DNA of 64,000 nucleotides, from contig NZ_GL877879.1 of the NCBI RefSeq assembly GCF_000194155.1, positions 627,823 through 691,822 of the forward strand, in the 5' to 3' direction. Shown one piece after another: positions 34,484 to 42,601 of the stretch. Position 1 is the first letter of the stretch, and each line of letters starts with the position of its first letter. The translations under genes were made by a program, and so were the position numbers. Under the pieces are notes generated by a model, which saw only the letters and a list, made by a program, of their open reading frames with translations, made no database searches and was not told where the DNA came from. The stretch is from Saccharopolyspora spinosa NRRL 18395. Lineage in GTDB: Bacteria > Actinomycetota > Actinomycetes > Mycobacteriales > Pseudonocardiaceae.

Positions 34484-34717
34484 TCAGCTCACCAGAGCAA
34501 GCGATCGCGCAGATCGCCTATTCCGAAACCGATCTCCATTGTTGATCCGGGAATTGACGGCGAAGTCACACCGATAGCTAGTGTGGTGCGCCAGCGCCCG
34601 ATCGATCGCGGTGCGGGCCACCCTGAGTCGTTCACCGGTCGCTGTCTGGCGCACGATCATCGACCGGTTCCGGCGCGAGGTCATCCCCACGGAGTGGTTG
34701 GCATCATACTTAAACAT
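34484..34717 (-). CDS. Short basic protein or leader reading frame upstream of LysR gene
   Basis: 77 aa (MFKYDANHSVGMTSRRNRSM, then an Arg/Asn/Ser-rich remainder). A near-perfect GAAGGAGG 6 bp before ATG shows that ribosomes should load here. The stop sits 2 bp from the LysR GTG, so LysR translation is probably coupled to it. I do not recognise the sequence; it may be a small protein or a translational leader. Confidence 0.5.
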   Translation of the reverse strand: MFKYDANHSVGMTSRRNRSMIVRQTATGERLRVARTAIDRALAHHTSYRCDFAVNSRINNGDRFRNRRSARSLALVS

Positions 34718-34890
34718 GGGGGCCTCCTTCGTCGTGATGTGACTCAAGAACCCTATTGCCTGCTTGCCCCAAGCCCAAGATTCCTTTATGAGACAGGTAC
34801 TTCCGCCATCTACAACCCCGTGGCGCTCCGAGCCGCGTGAATACCCGGGCTACCGGTGGGGGGATGGGCGGGGCGCGACTCCGCCCGATC

Positions 34891-36252
34891 TCAGCCGACC
34901 TCGCTTGGGCGGGTGTTGCCAGTTTCCGCAGGCGCTTTCCGATCGTCGGCGACATGAGCTTGCCCGTCCTCGGGCACGTCGCGCCGCCGGTTGCCACGCA
35001 GGCTGAGCGTGGTGACCAGGGTGATCACCGACAGTCCGGCCATGTACCAGCCGAACCAGATTTCGGCTCCCGCGTTAGCCAACGCTGTCCCGATCGTCGA
35101 GACTGTGCCACCGAATATCGCGATCGAGAGCGAGTACGGGACGCCCATTCCCGTGACGCGAAAGCGCTGCGGGAACAATTGCACGAGAACCGCTGCCATG
35201 ATCGAGGTTCCGAAAGAAACGAGCACAAGGCCGATGATCTGCGCGGCGAGCACTCCGCCGAAGCCGGCCGAGGTGAGCTGAAGCAGCGGGACAGTGGCGA
35301 TCGCCGTCGAGATCGCGAAGATATACAGGACCGGCCGGGTGCCGACTCTGTCGGCGAGCAGGCCCACGAGGGGCGTGACGGCGGTGTAGACGACTAGTCC
35401 GATCATGCCCGCGATCATCGTGGCAGACGGTCGAATGTGAGCCGATATGGCTGCGTAGGTTGGGAAATAGGTAGACCAGAGGTAGACACTGCCGCCGATT
35501 CCGGTGACGAGTCCGAAGACCTGAATACACTGCACCGGGTGCCGACGCAGTGCCTCGAGCAACCCCGGCTTGGAAGGTTGTTCTTGCGTGGACGATGCCG
35601 CGGTGGAAGCAAGGGTCTCCTCTGATCGGTGACGGATCCACCAGGCGACGACCGCGACTACCGCACCGAATGCGAATGGAATTCGCCAACCGTAGCTCCG
35701 CATGGCCTCGTCGCCGAGAATCCCGGCCACAGCCGCCACCAGGCCGATCGCGGCCAACTTGCCAAGACTGGAGCTGACGAACATGAAACTGGAGAACAGC
35801 CCGCGCCGGTTCTCGGGTGCGGACTCGACGAGGAAGGCCGCAGCCGACGTGTACTCCCCACCGGCGGAAAAGCCCTGAAGGATTCGAGCGAATACGAGCA
35901 TGATGGGCGCGCCGATGCCGATCTGAGCGTATGTGGGGGTAAGCGCGATAAGGAGGCTTGCTGCGCCCATCATCCACACGCTCAGGCTCATGGCTGCTCG
36001 GCGCCCATAGCGATCTGCGAAGACGCCGACCACCAGACCGGCGATCGGCCGGACGAGGAAGCCCGCCGCGAAGACGCCGAAGGCATCCAGCAGAGGGGCC
36101 AGCTCTGAGCCCGATGAGGGGAAGAATTCTTTCGCGAAATAGATCGCGACATACGAATAGACGATGAAATCGTAGAATTCAACGAAATGGCTAACCGCGC
36201 CGGCAAATAATTGCCGAACTGGACGTTTGACTCCGGTGATTGAGCCTGCCAT
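34891..36252 (-). CDS. MHS-family MFS transporter (organic acid/betaine type)
   Basis: 453 aa from ATG 36252, which has GGAGGA 7 bp upstream; a GTG/ATG nine codons earlier is less good. Twelve membrane helices. The signature of the metabolite:H+ symporter group is present: FVEFYDFIVYSYVAIYFAKE, then VRPIAGLVVGVFADRYGRRA and GFSAGGEYTSAAAFLVESAP and ENRRGLFSSFM. Relatives carry dicarboxylates, 2-oxoglutarate, citrate, proline or betaine. In this setting uptake of a C5/C6 dicarboxylate is plausible. Confidence 0.92.
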   Translation of the reverse strand: MAGSITGVKRPVRQLFAGAVSHFVEFYDFIVYSYVAIYFAKEFFPSSGSELAPLLDAFGVFAAGFLVRPIAGLVVGVFADRYGRRAAMSLSVWMMGAASLLIALTPTYAQIGIGAPIMLVFARILQGFSAGGEYTSAAAFLVESAPENRRGLFSSFMFVSSSLGKLAAIGLVAAVAGILGDEAMRSYGWRIPFAFGAVVAVVAWWIRHRSEETLASTAASSTQEQPSKPGLLEALRRHPVQCIQVFGLVTGIGGSVYLWSTYFPTYAAISAHIRPSATMIAGMIGLVVYTAVTPLVGLLADRVGTRPVLYIFAISTAIATVPLLQLTSAGFGGVLAAQIIGLVLVSFGTSIMAAVLVQLFPQRFRVTGMGVPYSLSIAIFGGTVSTIGTALANAGAEIWFGWYMAGLSVITLVTTLSLRGNRRRDVPEDGQAHVADDRKAPAETGNTRPSEVG

Positions 36253-36407
36253 GGGTGGGTCCTCCGGATGGAAGGACACTCGGTTGCGCTTGGCGCTCCC
36301 AGTGTCGACGCTGACATTTCTGGGGTAAGGAGGTGGCCAATGTGGGAAGAGGAACGTTTGGGTGTGCGGCTAGTGCTGCGCCTGTCGTTGTGGCTGCTCT
36401 CTCCTTC

Positions 36408-37526
36408 CTATCCAGGCAGCGGCGGGGGCACGAGGCGATAGGTTGCCGGGGTTTCCGACAGCCGGATCGGGCAGGCCACCTGTGGGTAGGTTGTGCCGGT
36501 GTCGGGACATGTGATCGAGACGACGGCGTCAAGGTCGAGCGAAGTGGCCAGTTCGAAGGCCTGGTCCAGGCCGTTGATCGGGCTGCAGGGAACGCCTTCT
36601 TGCCGGAACAGAGCGAACCAGTGGTCAGCTGGTGCACGGGTCAGCGTCTTCTCGAGTTCCTTGACGAGCTGCTCGCGGTGGGCCACTCGCTGGGGATTGG
36701 TGGCGAACCGTTCGTCGCTGATGAGATCCGGTCGTTGGATTGCTTGGGCCAGTTTCGTGAACAGCTTGTCGTTGGCTGCGGCGACAGCGAGCGGCCGGTC
36801 CGCCGTGTTCATCGTTTCGTAGGGCGCGATGCTGGGATGCCGATTGCCCAGCGCCTTTGGGAGGTGCCCGGTGGCGACGTACGAGGCCGCCTGGTTAGCG
36901 AGTGCCGACAGCAAGGAGGAAAACAAGTTCACCTCGACGTGCTGGCCGACGCCGGTGTGATCGCGGTAACGCAGTGCGGCAAGGATTCCGGTGACGGCGT
37001 GCAGGCCACTGATCACGTCGACCAGGGCCACGCCGGTCTTAATGGGAGTTTCCTCGTCAGGCCCGGTGATGCTCATGAGGCCACCGGCCGCCTGGACGAT
37101 CAGGTCGTAACCGGGAAGGTCCGCGCCGTTGGCGGACCCGAATCCGCTGATCGAGCAGTAGACGAGCCGGGGGAACTCTGCGGCGAGCTGGTCGAAGCCG
37201 AGGCCGAAGCGTTCCATCGTGCCGGGTCGGAAATTCTGCACGACTACGTCGGACTGCCCGATCAGGGCCCGGGCCTGTGCCCGGCCCGACTCGGTGCCCA
37301 GATCGATCCCCGTGGCCGTCTTGTTGCGGTTCGCGCCCAGGTAGTAGGTGGCTTGACCCGCATACCAAGGAGGGCCCCAGGAACGGGTCTCATCCCCCGC
37401 CACAGGGTGCTCGACCTTGATAACCTCGGCACCCATGTCGCCGAGGAGCATCGTGGCGTAGGGGCCTGACAGAACGCGGCTGAAATCGGCAATGCGAAGG
37501 CCGCTCAATGCACCGATCCCCGTCAT
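36408..37526 (-). CDS. Class III CoA-transferase (CaiB/BaiF family)
   Basis: 372 aa from the ATG at 37526, whose ATGA overlaps the upstream dehydrogenase stop. Family motifs are LRIADFSRVLSGPYATMLLG, DMGAEVIKVEHP, ANRNKTATGIDL and GVALVDVISGLHAVTGILAA, where Asp170 is the expected acyl-anhydride nucleophile. Pairing with a glutaryl-CoA-dehydrogenase-like gene suggests succinyl-CoA:glutarate CoA-transfer, as in human SUGCT; other dicarboxylates such as methylsuccinate or itaconate are alternatives. Confidence 0.92.
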   Translation of the reverse strand: MTGIGALSGLRIADFSRVLSGPYATMLLGDMGAEVIKVEHPVAGDETRSWGPPWYAGQATYYLGANRNKTATGIDLGTESGRAQARALIGQSDVVVQNFRPGTMERFGLGFDQLAAEFPRLVYCSISGFGSANGADLPGYDLIVQAAGGLMSITGPDEETPIKTGVALVDVISGLHAVTGILAALRYRDHTGVGQHVEVNLFSSLLSALANQAASYVATGHLPKALGNRHPSIAPYETMNTADRPLAVAAANDKLFTKLAQAIQRPDLISDERFATNPQRVAHREQLVKELEKTLTRAPADHWFALFRQEGVPCSPINGLDQAFELATSLDLDAVVSITCPDTGTTYPQVACPIRLSETPATYRLVPPPLPG

Positions 37527-38701
37527 TTGAACGCTCCGATACCGGTCAGCGCTTGCCCCACGGTGAGCTGGTGGATCTCCGATGTGCCTTCGTAAGTGAG
37601 GACCGACTCGAGGTTGTTGGCGTGCCGGATCACCGGGTATTCGAGGGTCACTCCGTTCGCGGCGAGAATGGTCCGGCACTCGCGGGCGATCGCGAGTGAC
37701 TCGCGAACATTGTTCAGCTTGCCGACACTGATCTGGTAGGGGGTGATGCGCCCCGCGTCTTTGAGGGAACCCAGCCGCAGCGCAAGCAACATGGCCTTAT
37801 CCAGTTCCACAGCCATGTTCGCGAGCTTGGCCTGGGTCAGCTGGAAGCCGGCCAGCGGTCGGTCGAACACCGGACGGTTGATGGCATAGTCGATGGCGGT
37901 GTCCAGACACTCCCGCGCCGCCCCGGGTGCCCCGAACACGATCCCGTACCGCGCCTCGTTCAGACAGTTCAGCGGGCCGGAAAGCCCTGCGGCTCCGGGA
38001 AGGATCGCTTCGGCAGGAAGCCTTACGTTGTCGAGAACGAGTTCGGAAGTGACCGATGCACGCAGCGACATCTTCCGGGTGATCTCGGAAGTGCTGAACC
38101 CCTTGATACGGGCGGGGACGAGAAATCCCCGCACCCGGTCGTCGGTCTGTGCCCAGACCACGGCCACGTCGGCAACCGATCCGTTGGTGATCCACATCTT
38201 CGTGCCGTTGAGGATCCAGTCACCGCCGTCGCGCTTAGCGATGGTGCGCATGCCGGCCGGGTTGGAGCCGAAGTCAGGCTCGGTCAGCCCGAAGCAGCCG
38301 ATCGCCCGGCCCGCCGCCATCTCCGGAAGCCACTGCAGCTTTTGTTCCTCGGAACCGAAGCGGTGGATCGCGAACATCGCCAGCGACCCCTGAACGGAAA
38401 CCAGGCTACGGACGCCGGAGTCGGCCGCCTCGAGCTCGTGGCAGGCCAGTCCGTAGGCGGTGGCACTGGTGCCCGCGCATCCGTAACCCTCGAGGTGCAT
38501 ACCCAGCAATCCGAGCTCACCCAGTTCCAGCGCAAGGTCCCGAATCGGAAGGCGCCCGTCTTCGAACCAGGTCGCGACATGTGGCCGTACCCGGTCGTCG
38601 CAGAATCGGCGGACCGTGTCGCGGATGTCTTTGTCCTCGTCGCCGAGTAGCTCGTCCAGTGCTAGGAGCTCCATCGGGCCGAGGGGCGTCTGGTCGCTCA
38701 T
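37523..38701 (-). CDS. Acyl-CoA dehydrogenase, glutaryl-CoA dehydrogenase-like
   Basis: 392 aa from ATG 38701. It shows the GCDH-subfamily pattern: EGYGCAGTSATAYGLACHEL, ADSGVRSLVSVQGSLAMFAI, GCFGLTEPDFGSNPAGMRT, WITNGSVADVAVVWAQTDD and LTYEGTSEIHQ with the catalytic base Glu371. Glutaryl-CoA dehydrogenases oxidise and decarboxylate glutaryl-CoA to crotonyl-CoA using FAD and electron-transfer flavoprotein. The 4-bp overlap with the CoA-transferase implies sequential action. No ETF genes are in the window. Confidence 0.92.
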   Translation of the reverse strand: MSDQTPLGPMELLALDELLGDEDKDIRDTVRRFCDDRVRPHVATWFEDGRLPIRDLALELGELGLLGMHLEGYGCAGTSATAYGLACHELEAADSGVRSLVSVQGSLAMFAIHRFGSEEQKLQWLPEMAAGRAIGCFGLTEPDFGSNPAGMRTIAKRDGGDWILNGTKMWITNGSVADVAVVWAQTDDRVRGFLVPARIKGFSTSEITRKMSLRASVTSELVLDNVRLPAEAILPGAAGLSGPLNCLNEARYGIVFGAPGAARECLDTAIDYAINRPVFDRPLAGFQLTQAKLANMAVELDKAMLLALRLGSLKDAGRITPYQISVGKLNNVRESLAIARECRTILAANGVTLEYPVIRHANNLESVLTYEGTSEIHQLTVGQALTGIGAFK

Positions 38702-39714
38702 TACACGCTCCCGGGGGTGAGGGCCGTCGATGCAGCCGGCTCGAATGCGAGGTCGTGGTCGGAGTCGCCGAGCCAGCGCTCGGCGTCGAGCGCGGCCATG
38801 CATCCGCTGCCGGCCGAAGTAATCGCCTGGCGATACACTGGATCCTGCACGTCGCCACAGGCGAATACGCCTGGCACGCTTGTCGAGGTGCCGCGCTCAG
38901 TGACGATGTAGCCGTCGGCGTCGAGCTTCAGATGTTCTTCGAAAACCGCGGTGTTCGGTGAGTGGCCGATCGCCAGGAATAGGCCAGTCACTGGGAGAAC
39001 ATCGAGGGCGCCCGTGCGGATGTCTCGGAGGCGCAGTCCGGCGAGCTGTTGTTTCCCGAAAAGCTCGTCGATGACCGTGTTCCAACGCATCGAGATCTTG
39101 GGTTCCCGCTCCATCCTGTGCTGCAGGATCTTCGAGGCTCTCAGCTCGTCGCGCCGGTGGATGATCGTGACGGTTCGCGCGAACCGAGACAGGAACAGAG
39201 CTTCTTCGAGCGCGGAGTCCCCTCCGCCGACCACCGCGATGTCACGGTCCCGGAAGAAGAACCCGTCACACGTGGCGCAGGTCGACACACCTCGCCCGAC
39301 GAGGTGGTCCTCGCGAGGCAGCCCGAGCATCCTGGTTCGTGAACCGGTTGCGACGATCACCGATCGCGCGATGACCTTTCCAATGTCACTGCTGACCTCA
39401 ACACGAAACGGCGGCTGCGTCAGCTGAACGCTGACAGCCTTTCCCTGCACGAGGCGGCTACCGAACTTTGTGGCCTGCTCGCGCAGGTCGGCGATCAGCT
39501 GAGGACCCGTCACCCCCTCAGGGAATCCTGGGTAGTTCTCCACATCCGTGGTCAGCATCAACTGGCCGCCGGGCTGATCCGAGGTAGACGACGGCTCACC
39601 TTCCAGGACCATCACGTTCAGCGCGGCCCGGGCCGTGTAGATCGCGGCGGTCAATCCGGCCGGACCGCCGCCCACAACCAGAACGTCCACATTCTCCGGT
39701 GTTTCTTCGGGCAT
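38701..39714 (-). CDS. Thioredoxin-disulfide reductase (TrxB-like)
   Basis: 337 aa. FAD site VVGGGPAGLTAAIYTARA, redox pair CATC (Cys146, Cys149), NADPH-binding VVGGGDSALEEALFL with HRRDELRAS, and GVFACGDVQDPVYRQAITSA. It is a low-molecular-weight thioredoxin reductase, yet it sits inside a catabolic operon with no thioredoxin gene. Its stop overlaps the dehydrogenase start by one base, and the UGSC-family gene ends 18 bp upstream. It may therefore feed electrons to that neighbour. Confidence 0.93.
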   Translation of the reverse strand: MPEETPENVDVLVVGGGPAGLTAAIYTARAALNVMVLEGEPSSTSDQPGGQLMLTTDVENYPGFPEGVTGPQLIADLREQATKFGSRLVQGKAVSVQLTQPPFRVEVSSDIGKVIARSVIVATGSRTRMLGLPREDHLVGRGVSTCATCDGFFFRDRDIAVVGGGDSALEEALFLSRFARTVTIIHRRDELRASKILQHRMEREPKISMRWNTVIDELFGKQQLAGLRLRDIRTGALDVLPVTGLFLAIGHSPNTAVFEEHLKLDADGYIVTERGTSTSVPGVFACGDVQDPVYRQAITSAGSGCMAALDAERWLGDSDHDLAFEPAASTALTPGSV

Positions 39715-39732
39715 TTCGGCTCCCGTCCGGTG

Positions 39733-40287
39733 TCAGACCTTGGCGGCGGGGCGGCGGCCGGTAGTCCAGATCGACAGCGCCTGCGGGGCCACCTCACGTG
39801 CGCGACCGCCGAGCAGGTCCGGCGCGAGCGAGGAGATGGGGTGGGTGATCACGACAGGCTCGAGGTCGTCCATACCGTGCGCACGCTTCTGGAGGCCAGC
39901 CTCGCGCTCGAACTCAGTGGTCACGATCACGGCGCTGGGCAGGCCGCGCAACTCCATCTGGATGCCGTCGTTCACACACGAGGAGGTGCACGAGCCACAG
40001 TCGCCAATGGCAGTAAGGACGATGTCGTTCTCGGCGGCGATTTGATCGAGCAGCGCCGGATCGGCGTCGGAGGAAAAGTGGTGTTTGTCGTAGTACCGTA
40101 CGCTGTCGAACTTCGCACCGTGCTCTTCCATCTCGGCGACGGACAGGCGCAACAACTTCGATGCGTTCCACTTGGTGTTATTCAGGACAGCAAGTCTCCT
40201 GCCCTTGATCTCGGATACCCGAGCTGTCAGCGACTGTCGAGCGGACTCGACGACTCCGGTCGGATCGAAGGTGACAGCGTTGTCCAT
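39733..40287 (-). CDS. UGSC-family (seleno)protein, cysteine form
   Basis: 184 aa. The motif IGDCGSCTSSCVNDGI (Cys97, Cys100, Cys104) corresponds to the U-G-S-C motif of a family first noticed because some members carry selenocysteine at the first position; here the codon is ordinary Cys. It has N-terminal RRLAVLNNTKWNASKLL and a Rossmann-like alternation. The biochemical role is unproven; a thiol-redox or reductive role is suggested by the motif and by the adjacent thioredoxin reductase. The large partner at 40324 lies 36 bp upstream. Confidence 0.85.
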   Translation of the reverse strand: MDNAVTFDPTGVVESARQSLTARVSEIKGRRLAVLNNTKWNASKLLRLSVAEMEEHGAKFDSVRYYDKHHFSSDADPALLDQIAAENDIVLTAIGDCGSCTSSCVNDGIQMELRGLPSAVIVTTEFEREAGLQKRAHGMDDLEPVVITHPISSLAPDLLGGRAREVAPQALSIWTTGRRPAAKV

Positions 40288-40323
40288 TGGTGGTTCTCCG
40301 TTCTTGGGGCAACGAGTGAGCTG

Positions 40324-41430
40324 TCAGAGACGGCAGGTGCCGTCGGAACAGTCAGGTCCGTCGGCTGGATGTGGGGTTTGGCCGGTGGCATTCTCGATCG
40401 GCTTGAGCACCGGCACGGTGGCCCGGCTCCAGCCGGGCAAGACGGCAGAGAAGCGACCGGCAAGGCCACCAACGACAAACAGGTGCAGGTCGTCGGGCGT
40501 CTCCACGATCGGGATCGGGGAGTCGAGATCTCGGCGGTACCACTTGGGCAGGTTGCGGTTGTACACCTTGCCGTAGCGGTGGTCGTGCGCGATCTCGCGA
40601 AACTTGTTCGCGCTGTTCATCCACAGGTAACTGCGCACGTCATGCCGTGTCCAGCCATGACTGTTGATGGTCTCCGCGTGCTCTGGGCCGATCACGATCG
40701 TGCAGCTACCGCCCAGCACACTGTTGTTGTGAGCGATGGTGCGCATACCCGAGGCAATGCTGTCGAGGATGCCTTCGGGGTCATCCGACACGTGGTTGGT
40801 GACGCTGTGCGGCGCTTCCGCCGCGATCGCGAAAACCGTGCTGTCTTCCGGGGCGTAACCGTGCTCCACGTGGTAGGGCGCCCAGGGGCTCACTTCCTCG
40901 TTCTCGGCAATACAGAACGTGTACTTGCCCGGATGCCCCAGGGTGCTCTTGTCTAGATCTCCCGGAATGCCGCCACCCACAGCGAGCATGACCAACCGGA
41001 TCGCGCGCCCAATCGTCGCGTTGGCGCGGTTCCCCGACCCGAAAGCATTGCCGCCTGAGTTCATGCCGATCGCGCTGCGAATCGGACCGTTGACAACCAA
41101 CAGCGGCGAAGTCACGTGAGTGGTCGCCTGGATTCCGTTGAGGTTGAACCGGGGATCGCAGATGGCCTGCACCGCAGCCTTCACCACCGGGGCGTAGTCG
41201 GTCTTGCAGCCGGCCAGCACCATGTTCACCGCGAGGACCTGACGCGTCAGCGTCCCCCACCGCGGCGGAACCCGCGCCTCGACCACCGAGCCATCGCCAC
41301 CGAGGGCGTCGACCATCTGCTCGACCAGTTCAGGAGTAGGGGGAACAACCGGAAGCCCGTCGCTCCACGGCTGATCGAAGTAGTACTCGACGAGGTCCGC
41401 AATGCTGCGCTCGGTCTGGGCCAACGTCAT
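40324..41430 (-). CDS. UGSC-associated protein of unknown function
   Basis: 368 aa, no signal peptide. Conserved-looking segments are FDQPWSDGLPVVPPTPELVE, TRQVLAVNMVLAGCKTDYAP, VTSPLLVVNGPIRSAIGMNS, GGNAFGSGNRANATIGRAIR and LGHPGKYTFCIAENEEVSPW, with a C-terminal DCSDGTCRL pair of cysteines. I recall this type of protein beside UGSC genes but know no function. It opens the operon of UGSC, thioredoxin reductase, dehydrogenase and CoA-transferase and is divergent from a LysR gene. Confidence 0.82.
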   Translation of the reverse strand: MTLAQTERSIADLVEYYFDQPWSDGLPVVPPTPELVEQMVDALGGDGSVVEARVPPRWGTLTRQVLAVNMVLAGCKTDYAPVVKAAVQAICDPRFNLNGIQATTHVTSPLLVVNGPIRSAIGMNSGGNAFGSGNRANATIGRAIRLVMLAVGGGIPGDLDKSTLGHPGKYTFCIAENEEVSPWAPYHVEHGYAPEDSTVFAIAAEAPHSVTNHVSDDPEGILDSIASGMRTIAHNNSVLGGSCTIVIGPEHAETINSHGWTRHDVRSYLWMNSANKFREIAHDHRYGKVYNRNLPKWYRRDLDSPIPIVETPDDLHLFVVGGLAGRFSAVLPGWSRATVPVLKPIENATGQTPHPADGPDCSDGTCRL

Positions 41431-41524
41431 GAGGTTCCCGCCTTCACACGTCGTCGTTGTGACTGTGTCTGTGACGCTAAAAGGCAGCTATCATTGCGTC
41501 TAGTGAAGTATTTTCCTTGAATTG

Positions 41525-41539
41525 ATTCCTACCAGGAAT
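41525..41539. promoter_or_regulatory. LysR-type box
   Basis: ATTCCT-ACC-AGGAAT, a perfect dyad of the T-N11-A class, 9 bp before the LysR ATG at 41549 in the 118-bp gap between the divergent genes. Its closeness to the start suggests autorepression as well as control of the operon at 41430. It overlaps an in-frame ATT/ATG region, which argues against starting the LysR gene at 41522. Confidence 0.6.
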
Positions 41540-41548
41540 GAGTTGGCA

Positions 41549-42532
41549 ATGGAGCTCCGAGACCTGGACGTCTTCCTCGACTGCGCCCGCACAGAGCACT
41601 TCGGCCGCGCGGCCGACGCCCGGCACATGTCCCAGTCAGCGATCAGCAAGGCGATCGGTCGAGTCGAGGACGAGCTGAAGGTCCCGCTGTTCGATCGACA
41701 GGGGCGAGTCGTGCGACTCAACCGCTACGGCCACCTGTTCCGAACACACGTCGAGGACGCACTGCGATCGTTACAAGCCGGCTACGCGGCAGTGGCAGAC
41801 GCGACAGATCCCGATCAGGGCGAGGTCGCCCTGGCGTTCGTTCCCAGCCTCGGACCAACCTTGATCCCAAGACTCGTGCAGAAATTCCGCACTACCTACC
41901 CCAAGGTCCGATTCCTGCTTTCACAAGGCGGGGCCGAGAACGTGGTCACGATGCTCGAGAGCGGTCAGGTCGATCTCTGCCTCACCTCTCCCGATCCCGA
42001 ACGCCCCGGTGTCGAATGGACTCCACTATGGACAGAGCGACTGGTACTGGTGACTCCTCCCGGAGAGACCAGAACCGATTGGAAGGGGCCGACACATCTG
42101 CACGATGTCGGAGACCGCCCCTTTGTGGCGCTCAAGGCCGGCTACGGGCTACGCAAGATCACTGACGCACTGTGCGCGGAGGCGAAAATCCGGCCAAGGA
42201 TCGTGTTCGAAGGGGCCGATGTACCAACGGTCCGAGGTATTGTCGGCGCCGGCCTGGGCATCGCCGTCCTGCCCCCGGCCGCCGGACCAGAACGACGCTG
42301 GAGCCCACCCGAAACCGACCTGGCAGACGCCGGCGCCGAACGAACCATCGGAATAGCACACGTCCGCGGCCGCTATCTCCCCGTCGCGGCCCGCCGACTC
42401 CACGCATTGCTGATCGAACAACACGCTCATCTGCTCAAGGCACGGTTCGAGAACAGCACTGACGCTGAGGCCGGAGGGACTATTGACCAGCTGACAGGCG
42501 ACTGGTTCGACGGTGCGGAACGGCAAGGGTGA
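41549..42532 (+). CDS. LysR-family transcriptional regulator, divergent
   Basis: 327 aa from MELRDLDVFLDCARTEHFGR. The helix-turn-helix is AADARHMSQSAISKAIGRVE with FDRQGRVVRLNRYG. The effector domain includes VRFLLSQGGAENVVTMLESG, FVALKAGYGLRKITDALC and FEGADVPTVRGIVGAGLGIA, closely parallel to the LysR at 33561. The divergent layout and the dyad in the shared gap make it the likely regulator of the CoA-transferase/UGSC operon. Confidence 0.92.
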   Translation: MELRDLDVFLDCARTEHFGRAADARHMSQSAISKAIGRVEDELKVPLFDRQGRVVRLNRYGHLFRTHVEDALRSLQAGYAAVADATDPDQGEVALAFVPSLGPTLIPRLVQKFRTTYPKVRFLLSQGGAENVVTMLESGQVDLCLTSPDPERPGVEWTPLWTERLVLVTPPGETRTDWKGPTHLHDVGDRPFVALKAGYGLRKITDALCAEAKIRPRIVFEGADVPTVRGIVGAGLGIAVLPPAAGPERRWSPPETDLADAGAERTIGIAHVRGRYLPVAARRLHALLIEQHAHLLKARFENSTDAEAGGTIDQLTGDWFDGAERQG

Positions 42533-42601
42533 TTCGCACAGTCGGTTGAGGGTGCGGGTGCGATCGCAGATCAGATTGGTACGGAGCGGTCAGGATCCGC
42601 A

